Shown here: one piece after another, positions 23,415-33,410 of the stretch | Numbering within the stretch: position 1 is the first letter of the stretch | Layout: each line of letters starts with the position of its first letter | NCBI GenBank assembly: GCA_019054805.1 | Contig: JAHQIY010000014.1 | Location: 1,488,001-1,552,000, forward strand | Direction of reading: 5' to 3' | Origin: Brachionus manjavacas | Taxonomy: Eukaryota > Rotifera > Eurotatoria > Ploima > Brachionidae | Length of the DNA stretch: 64,000 nucleotides | Notes under the pieces: model-generated | The model's input: only the letters and a program-made list of their open reading frames with translations | Told to the model about the DNA's origin: nothing | Databases searched by the model: none | Program-made: the position numbers and the translations under genes

Positions 23415-24640
23415 TTTTAGTCGAGAATCATTAAGACTACTCTATACATCACTTGAGAGACCCCATCTGGAGTATGTAGTAGGAATCTGAACCACGTATT
23501 TAAAAACAGACATTAAAATGTTTGAAAAAGTAATAAGAAAAGCGTCAAAACTGATTGATTCTACTAGAACTAAATCTTATGGAGACAGATTGAAATCTAA
23601 TGAGTCTTGAAAATCGTCGCTTAAGGGGAGACTTAATTCAAATATACAAAATTTTTAAGGGTTTTGAAAAAGAATCGTTAACAAATGGTATCAATTTCGG
23701 GTCTAGTCCGTTAGGTGAACAAGTGTTCACGGTATAAGTGGACACATTGTTCACCTATTATAATAAATTAATTAATAATAAATAATAAATAATAAATTGA
23801 TAATAAATTTTCATGTTTACCCTGATAGGTGAACATGAAAATTCAAAAAATTTTAGTTAAAAAATTTAGGTGAAAAATATTGAAAATAGGTGAACATTTG
23901 AAAAATAAGTATAATTTAAAAAAAATTTATTTGAGTTTTCGAATAAAGAATTTTATGTCTTGTGTCTTGTTCAATTAAAAACTTTTACTTATGACTCCGA
24001 GTTTTATGGCTTTTTATACCACGCTCACCTTCAAATTAGCGTAATTCATATTCTTAAGATTTAAAAACTTTATTCCTTTTTTTCTATTAAATTTTCAAAA
24101 AATTTAAAAAAAAAATTTTTGATTTCAAAAAAAGAATATTTATATTTACATTTAAATTTGCTGTATCATTCTATCAAATTTGTATCTAATTTTTTTTTTT
24201 TTTTTTTAAATATAAATTTTATGAGGAACAGTAAAAAATTGACTTTTTGGCAAATTATAAAGATAGATGAACATTTTTAAATGTAGGTGAACAACTTTTG
24301 TTCACCTATTTCGTGAACACCTGTTCATCTAATGGACTAGACCCTCAATTTCGCTTGAAGTGTAAAAAACCTAAGAAGATCACATTACAATAGACTGGTT
24401 CGAGAAATAAATCGCAGAGGCTCATTGAGATATAATTTCTTAACAAATCGCTTCGTAAAAATTATGGAACAGTTAATCTGTCTAGCTTTTAATGCGCAAA
24501 CAAATAATAGCAATAAACCAGTCATTTACAATGAAGTCTTTGGAATCCAAAGCTTACAGCTAATAAGGCTTTTGAGCATTAGTTTAAACAGAAATATCTT
24601 TACTGCAGATATCACTCCTACTACTACTTCTAAAATATGT
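23415..24640 (+). mobile_element. non-LTR retrotransposon 3' relic, split by a MITE
   Basis: Fragments of the LINE reverse-transcriptase C-terminal region are readable in broken frames: SLRLLYTSLERPHLEY near 23430, KMFEKVIRKASKLIDSTRT near 23517, and after the interruption LVREINRRGSLRYNFLTNR near 24391. They match, motif for motif, the LINE relic at 35885. The element is truncated, has stops, and is interrupted at 23699-24344 by a MITE. Confidence 0.8.
23699..24344. mobile_element. 646-bp non-autonomous DNA transposon (MITE), 8-bp TSD
   Basis: The ends are inverted repeats: left GGGTCTAGTCCGTTAGGTGA, and the right end reversed reads GGGTCTAGTCCATTAGATGA, with similarity continuing for about 58 bp. 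It is flanked by TCAATTTC at 23691-23698 and 24345-24352, an 8-bp target-site duplication inside a LINE relic. Multiple AGGTGAACA/TGTTCACCT motifs lie near both ends. There is no transposase ORF. An 8-bp duplication fits hAT or Merlin-type elements; the family is not settled. Confidence 0.92.
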
Positions 24641-24962
24641 TTCAATAAATTCAATTGTAATTAACACAGGAAATATAAATGATCAATTAAAATATCAATA
24701 TTTGAGATTTATTTATTTTTTCTCTATGATCAATTCTAATTAGAATTTTTTTTGAAATTTGTAAATTTTTATTCAATTTGATTGAAAATAATAATTTTCA
24801 ACGATATTTTTAATTTTTAATTTCGGGGAGAACAGAAAACTTTAATTGTAATCGAAGGTGATTTTTTTCAATTTAAAAAAAAATTTGAGATCTAAAAAAT
24901 AACTAATATTATTAGAAAAATATCTTGAATTTAAAAAAATTTATTAACAGAAATCATAAAAT

Positions 24963-26258
24963 TTATGAATAGATTTCATTTTTTGATCTTTGAAAAGCAC
25001 GAAGATTCTGAATTGAAGCTGGATTTTTTTCGAAACCAATAAACCTTTTATACTTTGCCAAAACCGATTCGGAAACTAGATTTTTGATAACCAGATTCCA
25101 GAAAATGTTTTCCAGCAGTCCTAAAATTAAATTGATTAAAAGCCAAAAATAAAAATTTAAAATAACACTTTTATTTTCCTCAAAAATACTTTCAAAATGG
25201 GTCAGCACAAAAAGAGGCTCATATTTAAAATGTGGACGGTCCATCATAGCCTCCAAAATCATAGATTCGACATTACTGAAAAAATTCTTCAAAAATACAT
25301 CTTCCTGTATAGACTCTTTAATGCAGAAATAAAGCAGTGATCTGAAAAAAATATTGGAATTAAGCTCAATAGCTATGAATTCGTCCTTCAGATACGAATA
25401 CAAATTACACTTGTTTTTAGCACGAGTCGTATTTATAAGACTTAAAAGGGTCTTTTTAATCCGCTGTTCGAATCTAGTGAACATTCTAAGCCTCTGGTCA
25501 TAAACAATCCAGCCAATGCTGTTGGTTGCAAGAAACTTCTTCAAACCACCTTGGTAATAGGTTTTGAAAATAAAATCCTCTATTTTTAAATTGGACATTG
25601 AAAAAATAAGTCGAACCTTGTTGTAGCCAATTTTTTTTGCAGCCAAATTCAATGTGTGAAACATAATCACCGATCTCTGGGATTTCATCACCCCCTTTAA
25701 AAGCACTGGGCGCATAAACTCGACCGATATTGGCTCGCTTTCGCTAAAAAAACAAGACAAAATCTCACTAATCGCCAAATTATGGTCCATTTGATGCCGT
25801 ATTTCGACAAAGACTGCCTCAAATACTCTGACCAAAAACGAGTATGTAATGAAACCTTTGGACATTAATTTGAAGATAAAAAATCCTATTTTTTTAATCA
25901 AAAAATCATTTTTTATCATCCTAAGAATCATTAGAGAAAATGAAGACACCTCTTTTGGATCAATAGAAACCGAATAAAGTTCTTCAATGGCATGTTTTGT
26001 ATCAAAAGAGCTAAGAGCACGCTCAATAGCGATTCTGGTCACACGGTTTAACTCGAATTTTTTGGCTCTTTTAGAAGCAGTTCTCTCACCCGGCAGAACT
26101 GGGTCTATATTCAAGTTTTCGTGTGAACGACTTATGGAAATGTCTGAAAAAATTGAAAAAGAATACGACAATGAATCGTTTTCAGGACTTGATTCACCAT
26201 TGAGCCCGAAGTCTAAGACGGGTATTTGTTGATCTCTTGATTTTGCAGATGAAAGCAT
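24963..26258 (-). CDS. protein with eIF4G-like MA3 and W2-like regions
   Basis: This intronless 431-aa ORF starts with a Ser-rich segment (1-55) and a basic stretch. Residues about 75-225 read like an MA3 domain: RALSSFDTKHAIEELYSV, a repeated helical pattern, and a second half around ISEILSCFFSES and AAKKIGYNKVRLIF. The last 150 residues resemble the terminal HEAT/W2 region, with EDVFLKNFF and NLVSESVLAKYKRFIGF. In eIF4G the same order (MA3 then W2) follows MIF4G, which is missing here. It could be a translation regulator of the PDCD4/eIF4G class or a germline-specific paralogue. The similarity is distant and judged by eye. Confidence 0.5.
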   Translation of the reverse strand: MLSSAKSRDQQIPVLDFGLNGESSPENDSLSYSFSIFSDISISRSHENLNIDPVLPGERTASKRAKKFELNRVTRIAIERALSSFDTKHAIEELYSVSIDPKEVSSFSLMILRMIKNDFLIKKIGFFIFKLMSKGFITYSFLVRVFEAVFVEIRHQMDHNLAISEILSCFFSESEPISVEFMRPVLLKGVMKSQRSVIMFHTLNLAAKKIGYNKVRLIFSMSNLKIEDFIFKTYYQGGLKKFLATNSIGWIVYDQRLRMFTRFEQRIKKTLLSLINTTRAKNKCNLYSYLKDEFIAIELNSNIFFRSLLYFCIKESIQEDVFLKNFFSNVESMILEAMMDRPHFKYEPLFVLTHFESIFEENKSVILNFYFWLLINLILGLLENIFWNLVIKNLVSESVLAKYKRFIGFEKNPASIQNLRAFQRSKNEIYS

Positions 26259-26592
26259 CTTTTCTTTCTAAGAGTGAAAAGAAAAATTTTCAAACAACTT
26301 TTCTTTCAAGGATTTAGATTGCGAAAAATTCAAATCCTGTGGGTGGTAGTTTGAATGCATGCGCTTAGTATAAAAGAATTTCAAAACGTGGTCGCAAGCA
26401 GTTAGTTGAAAAAAGATGAGCCTTTTCGATAAAAATATTTCAAGCCATCAAGAAACGTCATATGAAAATTTTACGAACATTTTATTTTAATTTAATTTGA
26501 ATTTTTTATTTAATTTTTTTTTAAAAAAATTTAAATAAAATTTTTATTTGAGAATTTTTTAATGTCCCGATCAAGCATTTGATTAACTTGAT

Positions 26593-27882
26593 ATGTTTTC
26601 TTTGTTGTATCAACTGCTGTCTATTCGAAGCAATCCAGACAATTTTGTTAGCGAGTTGTACGCAGAGCTAATCACCAAGATGAGCCTAAAACAAGAAATG
26701 CTAGTTCAAGAATTTGTTTCCAAATTTGGCCATGTTTACTCGGATTTTTTGTTCCAAATGCAAGAACGGAAAGCTCCATGTGCGGATAGAATCAAGCTAG
26801 CAATAGACGAGTGTCTTGCTGCTAATTTTGGTTCCAGAATGCCTTATCTGACCGTGCCAGGGATCAAAAATATTCTTGTGGAGATAAAATCTTTAGCTAA
26901 CGAGATTCTCGTTAGCGAGCTAAATTCTTTAAACACGAAATTTGATGTTGACGCTGAATTTGTCATGGGTGAATTTGAGCTCAAACCAAGCGGACTACTT
27001 AACATTCAGATTCAAAATCTACCCAATTTGGAAAATATACGTCAATTTAGAATTCTTAAAAAACATTTTGGAGAAATTTATAAACTAAGCAAAGTTGTAA
27101 ATAAAAATCAAGTGCTGAGTGCCTCAAAAGATAATTCGATAAAATTGTGGGATTTGGACAAGATGGAATGTTTATGGACCATATGTGTCAATAGACCTGA
27201 GTTTGTTATTGCCGACAATCGGGTTATTTGTGCCGAAAATGAAGGTTGTATCAAAATTTTTGATCTAGCTAGTGGCAAAATGGTCAGAACATTGGTCAAT
27301 GTATTCTTGGAGATATCAAGTATGTTATTATTGAATAAGAACAAAATTTTAACAGGGCTGATGAATGGTGAAATTTTGATGTGGAACATGAAAAATTTTA
27401 AAATATGTGACACAATACCTGGTCATTTAATGAAAGTGACAGATCTAAAAATGCTAAACGCATCGAGTTTTATAAGCTCATCTTGGGACAGAAGCATAAA
27501 GTTATGGAATGTGGGGGTCGATGATGCTGTCCGTACTTTCAATGGACACAGAGATTGGGTTATGTGTTTAGAAGTGTTTAATGAGAATGAATTCATTAGT
27601 GGGTCTAAAGATGGAACTATTAAGATTTGGCACAAAAATTTGACTTGTTGTGTCGAGTCGTTAAGTGGACACTTATCTGGAGTCAATGAGATAAAAGTGT
27701 TTGAGAATTATCAGTTGTTGAGCTGTTCGGAAGATGGAACTATAAAACATTGGGACAGTGTTCGAGCAGTTTGCTTAAAAACTTTGAAAATATCCGATCA
27801 ATTTAGTATTAATGATTTTATTGTAATGAATAATGGGTTAATGATAACTGCCGAAAATAAAGAGATTAAAATCTGGATTTAA
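26593..27882 (+). CDS. WD40-repeat protein of unknown function
   Basis: An intronless ORF encodes 429 aa. Residues 1-150 are helical with no motif I recognise. From about 160 a beta-propeller follows, with readable blade ends SASKDNSIKLWDL, ENEGCIKIFDL, NGEILMWNM, SSWDRSIKLWNV, SGSKDGTIKIWHK, CSEDGTIKHWDS and a last strand ENKEIKIWI, making about seven blades. Such propellers are scaffolds. Neither neighbours nor the N-terminus suggest a complex. Confidence 0.8.
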   Translation: MFSLLYQLLSIRSNPDNFVSELYAELITKMSLKQEMLVQEFVSKFGHVYSDFLFQMQERKAPCADRIKLAIDECLAANFGSRMPYLTVPGIKNILVEIKSLANEILVSELNSLNTKFDVDAEFVMGEFELKPSGLLNIQIQNLPNLENIRQFRILKKHFGEIYKLSKVVNKNQVLSASKDNSIKLWDLDKMECLWTICVNRPEFVIADNRVICAENEGCIKIFDLASGKMVRTLVNVFLEISSMLLLNKNKILTGLMNGEILMWNMKNFKICDTIPGHLMKVTDLKMLNASSFISSSWDRSIKLWNVGVDDAVRTFNGHRDWVMCLEVFNENEFISGSKDGTIKIWHKNLTCCVESLSGHLSGVNEIKVFENYQLLSCSEDGTIKHWDSVRAVCLKTLKISDQFSINDFIVMNNGLMITAENKEIKIWI

Positions 27883-28330
27883 TTTTAAAAATTGTTTTGT
27901 TTTTTTTTTATTAATTTTATAAATTTTATAAATTTGTTTATTTATTTATTAAATAAATTAATGTTGAATTTTTGTTATTAAATTAGCTTGTGAAAGTGTT
28001 TATTTTATTATTTCAAAATAAAATTATTTTAAATAAAATTTTAAGATCTTTTCCTATATTAAAATATTTTTGGAGTATGTTCTTAAGTTTAAATATTTTC
28101 CGTTTAACTACAGAAGCTTCAAGTGAATTTTAAGTGGAAAAAAAGTAGAAAGTGTTAAAAACTGAAATTGAATTAAATTAATGATTAAAGCTAGTTTTTC
28201 TAACTGAAAGTTATATTATAAAAAACAAAAAATTAAAGTATTATGCCAATAACTTGAATAATTAAGTTTAAAATAAAATGCTAAAAAATTTTGGTATTTA
28301 TTTAAGAAAAAATATCAAGATATGATTAAG
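27883..28330. other. intergenic spacer
   Basis: AT-rich 3' flank between the WD40 gene and the first micropeptide gene. No feature is seen. Confidence 0.4.
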
Positions 28331-28333
28331 TTT

Positions 28334-28347
28334 ATTGATGCATCAAT
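28334..28347 (-). promoter_or_regulatory. palindrome overlapping poly(A) signal, copy 1
   Basis: ATTGATGCATCAAT is a perfect 14-bp palindrome about 75 nt past the stop, merging into AATAAA on the minus strand. The same element follows all four micropeptide genes. Confidence 0.75.
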
Positions 28348-28420
28348 AATTTACAAATAAAAAAAAACATAAACTGGATTGAAAACATTTTCTAGAAAAA
28401 TTAAAATGTCTACAATTTAA

Positions 28421-28564
28421 TTACCAAAGACCATATTGAAGGGATGTGAATGGCAAAGCGGTGGTGGCGGTTGATCCATAATATTCAAGTCCAGTGTATG
28501 GGAGAGCTGAATATGAATCCAAACCATAACCATAAGCAGCGGCTTCTAATCCCCAGTAAGACAT
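28421..28564 (-). CDS. 47-aa Tyr/Gly/Leu-rich micropeptide, copy 1
   Basis: An intact 48-codon ORF starts at 28564. The peptide begins MSYWGLEAAAYGYGLDSY, continues with SALPYTGLEYYGSTATT, and ends TSLQYGLW. It is rich in Tyr, Gly, Leu and Ala, with almost no charge, no Cys and no signal peptide. This is the most divergent of four copies (Phe and Gln where the others have Tyr and Pro near the end). It shares a promoter with copy 2 at 28993. TATAAATA lies at 28635-28642, about 75 nt upstream, and a palindrome with AATAAA follows the stop. I do not recognise the family; structural, eggshell-like or signalling roles are all open. Confidence 0.8.
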   Translation of the reverse strand: MSYWGLEAAAYGYGLDSYSALPYTGLEYYGSTATTALPFTSLQYGLW

Positions 28565-28992
28565 TTTAAGATTTATTTATCGTATTTTTAATTTTTATGT
28601 TTTTCTAATATTGAGTTTGAAAACAAAAACTTTTTATTTATACTAATTTGCTATGAAATAAAAAATAAATGTATTTTTACTTTAAAGATCTTATCTTTTA
28701 TTTTGAAAACAAAAAAATCTCTAATTCAAATTAACATTCATCATTATTATCTTTTTACTAAACAAAACAAAAACATAAATGAACATACCTACATATTTTA
28801 GAAATAGTTTTACTAAATGACAAGATCAATTATTGATTTTTGACAAATTTGTATCGGAGGAAATTCTAGAAGAAAACCTGGATAGTATTATGATAGAAAA
28901 TTTTGGTTGAGTATAAAAAGTGGCATGGTTTTCTATCAAAACAAAAATTTTTAGAAATAAATCAAATTATAATTCAATTAAAAAAACCAAAA
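28565..28992. promoter_or_regulatory. bidirectional promoter between micropeptide copies 1 and 2
   Basis: This 428-bp spacer lies between divergent start codons. It carries TATAAATA for copy 1 (28635-28642, minus) and TATAAAAAG for copy 2 (28912-28920, plus), each 75-81 nt before its ATG. The same spacer is present, inverted and nearly identical, at 42366-42794. Such conservation of AT-rich non-coding DNA points to recent duplication, selection, or both. Confidence 0.75.
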
Positions 28993-29136
28993 ATGTCTTA
29001 CTGGGGATTAGAAGCCGCTGCTTATGGTTATGGCTTGGATTCATATTCAGCTCTTCCATACACTGGACTTGAATATTATGGATCAACCGCCACCACGGCT
29101 CTGCCATACACATCTCTTCCATATGGTCTTTGGTAA
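28993..29136 (+). CDS. 47-aa Tyr/Gly/Leu-rich micropeptide, copy 2
   Basis: An intact ORF of 48 codons begins at the ATG at 28993 (context CAAAAATGTC). The peptide begins MSYWGLEAAAYGYGLDSY and ends TALPYTSLPYGLW. It is identical in sequence to copy 4 and differs from copy 3 by one residue. The frame is open upstream without another ATG, but TATAAAAAG at 28912 places transcription start inside that stretch, supporting this ATG. It belongs to a divergent pair with copy 1. No known domain is present. A nearly uncharged Tyr/Gly peptide could self-assemble, but that is speculation. Confidence 0.85.
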   Translation: MSYWGLEAAAYGYGLDSYSALPYTGLEYYGSTATTALPYTSLPYGLW

Positions 29137-29198
29137 ATAATCCTACCAATTTCATCTTTTTTTTTCTTTTTCAAATTAAAATTTTTTTATTGTAAAAT

Positions 29199-29212
29199 AT
29201 TGATGCATCAAT
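29199..29212 (+). promoter_or_regulatory. palindrome overlapping poly(A) signal, copy 2
   Basis: ATTGATGCATCAAT lies 62 nt after the stop and overlaps AATAAA at 29210-29215. It could be an RNA hairpin or a dyad DNA or RNA protein site. Confidence 0.75.
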
Positions 29213-29637
29213 AAAATTTATTTTAAAAAAAATTTTTTTTCTTTGCCTTTAAACTTTTTTTTAAATTAGAATATTTCTTTAAAATGATGAAATATTTTAT
29301 TAGATTTACATCTAATTTAAATAATTATTATTTCTAGATTTTTTTCTAATTAAAAATTTTATATTTTTCCAATAGTTTAGATTTTAATCTTTAAAATCTT
29401 TTTAGTTACGCTAATAATAAAAATTGAAAAAAGAAAATTTTTCTATCCTATTCAAGAAAAACTAATTTTGAATATATCTTTCCAACATCAAGACAAATAT
29501 TCAATCATTTGAAGAAATTCAAATATCCCTTGACAACTACCTTGACCTTGTTTTAAAATTGAAAAAATCAAAAAATCCAGCTCTTCGATTCAAATTATGC
29601 TTAATTTTTTTTAATTAATTTTTTAATTCAATCTAAA
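29213..29637. other. intergenic spacer
   Basis: AT-rich DNA between micropeptide copy 2 and LRRCC1, presumably with the LRRCC1 promoter. Nothing specific is visible. Confidence 0.4.
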
Positions 29638-32034
29638 ATGGACGAAGAGGACACCGACTTGAGTATGATTGACTGCGGCATCAAGTCCATAAAAGATCTT
29701 AATTTACGATACAACTTAAAATCGATAAATCTTCACTCGAACTCGATAACCAAAATCGAAAATTTAACATATCTTCAAAATCTAATACACCTTGATCTAT
29801 CATCGAACAAGATCACAAAAATCACCGGACTACACGGCCTCGTGTCGCTACGAACACTTAACCTCTCTTGCAATCAAATTGGATCAGTTGAAAATCTAGA
29901 TGGACTCAAAAAACTTGAATTCCTAAACTTGTCTTACAACAAAATTCAATTAATCACTGGCCTCAGCGATCTCTGGGGCTCGGACTACTCGCTTGAAACA
30001 CTTTTGCTAAACTCGAACTACATCCTATCACTAGAAGAGCTCAGTTATTACTTGAACGGACTGAACTACCTAAAGCACACCGCTCTTAACAACAACAAGT
30101 TTAGCCAAGACCACAGACCATTTCTATTCAAGAACTTGAAGCATTTGCTGAGCATTGATGGCAGAGATAGGCAAAATAAACCAGTAAGTTACAAAATAAA
30201 TAAAAAAATAGACAAATATCCAAATTTTATTGAAAATTCACCAGTTCTAAACACCCAGGATAGTGACGAAAATGTGTCGGGCACTTCATTTGGTCCAAAG
30301 CTTGACCAAATAGAGGAAAAAATTCACAAGCTTCTTTACATAAGAGACAAAATTAAGTGCAACAACAATGAAATGCCTAAACCGGTTGGTTTTATCAGGC
30401 AAACTAATGTCCAAGTGTCTAAAATAGACCAGTCCACGTCCACTATTGACTCGAGCATTGATGAAACCAATTCTTTGAATGAGCTAATTAAAAATTTAAA
30501 TTGTGAAATAGAAAACTACAAGAGTCAAAATGACAAAAATATTTTGCTCATTACAGATCTTGGTCGAAAAGTGGAAAGCTTGGAAATGGAAAAAGAGACC
30601 AGGAATACTGAGCTGGTTGGTGAGCGAAAAAAAAATGAGGATTTAGAGTCCAAATTAAAAGATTTGGAGAATAAATTGGACAAAATGGAAAAAACGTGTA
30701 AAGAAAAATTCGCCAAAAAGGAGGAAAAATTGAGAAAAAATTTCAAAAACGAAATTAAAGTCTTAAATGAAAGACTAGAGGGTCTAATTAGGCAAAAAGA
30801 TGACAAAATACATCAATTAGAAGAACAGTATAAAAGCTTAGAAGATGAGTTTAGACAAGCATTGGTCATTGAGTCGAACAGATTTAATGATTTATTTAAG
30901 AAATACGAATCTAATTTGGAGGAATTGAGCAATTTGCGCGTTGATTCAAAGCACTATGATGCTGAGAGGTCACGTGACAAGGCTTTGATAAACGAATTGA
31001 ATGACTTGATCCGCGAGCAAAAGGCCCGCGTCCAACAATTGAACAAGCTAAGACAACAAAGCACTGACGAAATTCAGAAAAGAAGCGCAAAACTGAACGA
31101 AGCTGTCAACGATTTGGCCAAGCTGAAGGAACAAAACGAGTTGATGAAAAAAGAAAAGCTTATGTGTGAGAATGTTCAGAAAAAATTGGCAACAGAATTC
31201 GATGCCATCAAGTCAGAGCGGGGACAATGGTCAACTAAGTTGAATGAGCAGAAAAATTTCTATCTGAACGAAGTAAATCGTTTGGACACAGAGAACAACC
31301 AGCTTAAATCTGATTTAAATTACCAAACTAATTGTTTGAATAAAGAAATAGATAATTGTAAAATTAAGAGTAAAATAATTGAGGATCAGACAGAGACTAT
31401 AAAAAAGTTGAAGCAGGCTTTGGTCGAGCGGGACGACTTGCTCAAGTCGACCCGTGAAGAGTCGTTGCATCACCAGAAGCAGCTTGAAAAGCAGTTGAAT
31501 GACGAAATGGATTTGTGCAATGAACTGCAGCTAAGATTGGATAAGAGCAATGAAAAAAAAGAGGCCCTGAAAATGGAAGTCGAAGACATGAGGCTGGATT
31601 TGGCTGAAAATAAGAGAATTTATGATGAACTGGCCGAGAAGTGGAAACAAAAAAGCGAGTCGATTAACGAGCTAGATGTGAAAGTGAGGCGAATGAAGGA
31701 AAATTTTGAAACAAAAGAAAAACAGCTTAATGAATTGACAGGCAAGTTGAAGGAAGAAAATGAGGCTTTAAATTTGAGGCTGAGAAAGGCGGATGACACT
31801 TTTCGGCTTCAGTATGATGCCGAGAAAAAAGAGCATTTGATTCAGATCGAGAAGCTTCGTGCTGAAAATAAGGAACTAGTCAAAAGCTATGAGGCCCGGA
31901 TTAAAGATCTTGAGGACGAAATGAGATGTATTTTAGTCGAATGTGAAAATAAGAAAAAGTTCTATGATGATAAAATAAATAGTTTTACTCAAGTATTCAG
32001 CAAATTTCAGTCAGATCTAAAGAGCAATTTTTAA
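29638..32034 (+). CDS. LRRCC1: LRRCC1-like centrosomal protein (LRR plus coiled coil)
   Basis: The 798-aa ORF has about five leucine-rich repeats (residues 18-185: LKSINLHSNSITKIENL, LIHLDLSSNKITKITGL, LRTLNLSCNQIGSVENL, LEFLNLSYNKIQ). A long coiled coil runs from about 270 to the end. Similarity to animal LRRCC1/CLERC extends into the rod (KIIEDQTETIKKLK near 580 and the closing INSFTQVFSKFQSDL), which argues for true LRRCC1 rather than a generic LRR protein. LRRCC1 sits at centrioles and supports centriole structure and cilia. The protein is shorter than the roughly 1030-aa human form because the low-complexity linker after the LRRs is compact. No intron is needed. Confidence 0.88.
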   Translation: MDEEDTDLSMIDCGIKSIKDLNLRYNLKSINLHSNSITKIENLTYLQNLIHLDLSSNKITKITGLHGLVSLRTLNLSCNQIGSVENLDGLKKLEFLNLSYNKIQLITGLSDLWGSDYSLETLLLNSNYILSLEELSYYLNGLNYLKHTALNNNKFSQDHRPFLFKNLKHLLSIDGRDRQNKPVSYKINKKIDKYPNFIENSPVLNTQDSDENVSGTSFGPKLDQIEEKIHKLLYIRDKIKCNNNEMPKPVGFIRQTNVQVSKIDQSTSTIDSSIDETNSLNELIKNLNCEIENYKSQNDKNILLITDLGRKVESLEMEKETRNTELVGERKKNEDLESKLKDLENKLDKMEKTCKEKFAKKEEKLRKNFKNEIKVLNERLEGLIRQKDDKIHQLEEQYKSLEDEFRQALVIESNRFNDLFKKYESNLEELSNLRVDSKHYDAERSRDKALINELNDLIREQKARVQQLNKLRQQSTDEIQKRSAKLNEAVNDLAKLKEQNELMKKEKLMCENVQKKLATEFDAIKSERGQWSTKLNEQKNFYLNEVNRLDTENNQLKSDLNYQTNCLNKEIDNCKIKSKIIEDQTETIKKLKQALVERDDLLKSTREESLHHQKQLEKQLNDEMDLCNELQLRLDKSNEKKEALKMEVEDMRLDLAENKRIYDELAEKWKQKSESINELDVKVRRMKENFETKEKQLNELTGKLKEENEALNLRLRKADDTFRLQYDAEKKEHLIQIEKLRAENKELVKSYEARIKDLEDEMRCILVECENKKKFYDDKINSFTQVFSKFQSDLKSNF

Positions 32035-32460
32035 TATGTAATTTTTTTTAATTTTAAAATTTTGTTATCAATTCTAGACAAAAATTATTTTTTAATAAAA
32101 TTTTTATTTGTGAGCATTTTAAAGTGTTGTTTTATTTAAAATTAAAAATGAAATTATGAAGTTTAGATACATTTATTTTTGATGGAATTATGATAAATGT
32201 TTGTTCATACAGTTAAAATGATGCAAATTTTATCTTAAAAATTTTTGGTTATATTAATTTCTAACCATTTATAAAAAGGAAAATAGCTTGTACATATTAG
32301 AATAAAAAAAAAGAAAAATCTAATTTTGATAAAGAAATAAAGATCATTAAAAAAGTGTTTTATACTTAATTTCACAAAAAAATACTTATCAATCGAATCT
32401 TCTAAATTCAAAGAGTATTTTTGGGAACTCGGCTCTATTCTTATGGCTAAATATTTCTTG
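32035..32460. other. intergenic spacer
   Basis: AT-rich 3' flank of LRRCC1. AATAAAA near 32094 is a likely poly(A) signal. No gene is seen. Confidence 0.4.
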
Positions 32461-32523
32461 TGTTTATAATACAAGGTCCTCTTTTGATGCTTTCAAATCA
32501 GTCTTGACCATGAATTGTCTTCC

Positions 32524-33055
32524 TCAGAAAAAACCTTTAAGCTCGTCTATTTCAGATACAAGACTTTGAGAAATTTCTATTGTTTCAGTGAATCTAAGGA
32601 TCCCTCTGGTGTATCCATTTCGGCTCAGTAACTCATAGAAGTCACCTTTTAAAGTATTGAGGCGGATAATGGTTGGCCCGGTATTAAGTGCAAGAAGTAA
32701 CTCAGTGGTTTTACATCTTCTTAGTATTCCAATGACATTGCCTTCTATTTGTTTTATCTTAAGTTTCTTAATTGAGCCCATTTGAAATTCTCTAGTCCAA
32801 AAAAAAAGAATCGTCTTATCCAGATGTCCTTTCATAAATGGGTACATAGTATTACTAACGATTCCAAGGACTTTCAATTTGGCCAAGGAAGCAACATAGT
32901 CTTTTTCCTTTTATTAATTTTTTTATGTTCACAGTTTTTATCATCATCATTGAATGTGACCTCAAAGTATTTCATAGATTTCACCTTTTTAATTGAGGTT
33001 TGGATACATAATTGGACATTTTCTTGCGAGAGATCACGCTTTCTCTCATCTGCAC
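32524..33055 (-). pseudogene. decayed ORF, possibly a beta-propeller protein fragment
   Basis: A 120-codon frame (32886-32524; it contains LKVLGIVSNTMYPF, ELLLALNTGPTIIRLN, YELLSRNGYTRGILRF) opens with TTG, not ATG. Just upstream, in another frame, lies a second coding-like stretch (RKRDLSQENVQLCIQ, KKVKSMKYFEVTFNDDD, KRKKTMLLPWPN then a stop) that would join only by a frameshift. The strand and spacing suggest one broken gene. The repeated turn-and-strand texture recalls WD/NHL propellers, but I cannot name a family. Confidence 0.35.
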
Positions 33056-33410
33056 TTCTGTAAACTGCTTGTTTACATATGTGTAATCTTTTTAATTAAA
33101 AAAAAGTATATTTCCTCTTAATAAAAAAATGGTTTTAAATCGCTTAAAAAGGGAAAGAAAAAATTTAATAACTCAATTTATTTTTTTTTCAATCTAAATT
33201 TTATCAAAAAGGAAATTTTTTTCCTTTTTTTAATTATTTGTATTATGCTACGGAAGAAAAAAGGAAAGTGTTCAAAAAATTAAATAAAATTGTTGACTTT
33301 TAAAAAAAAACAATAAATTATAAAATATTTTTAATTATTTACTCAATTAGCTCAAGAATTTTTATTCACAATTCTTATAAAACCTAAAACCGAAATCTTT
33401 AATAAAAAAA

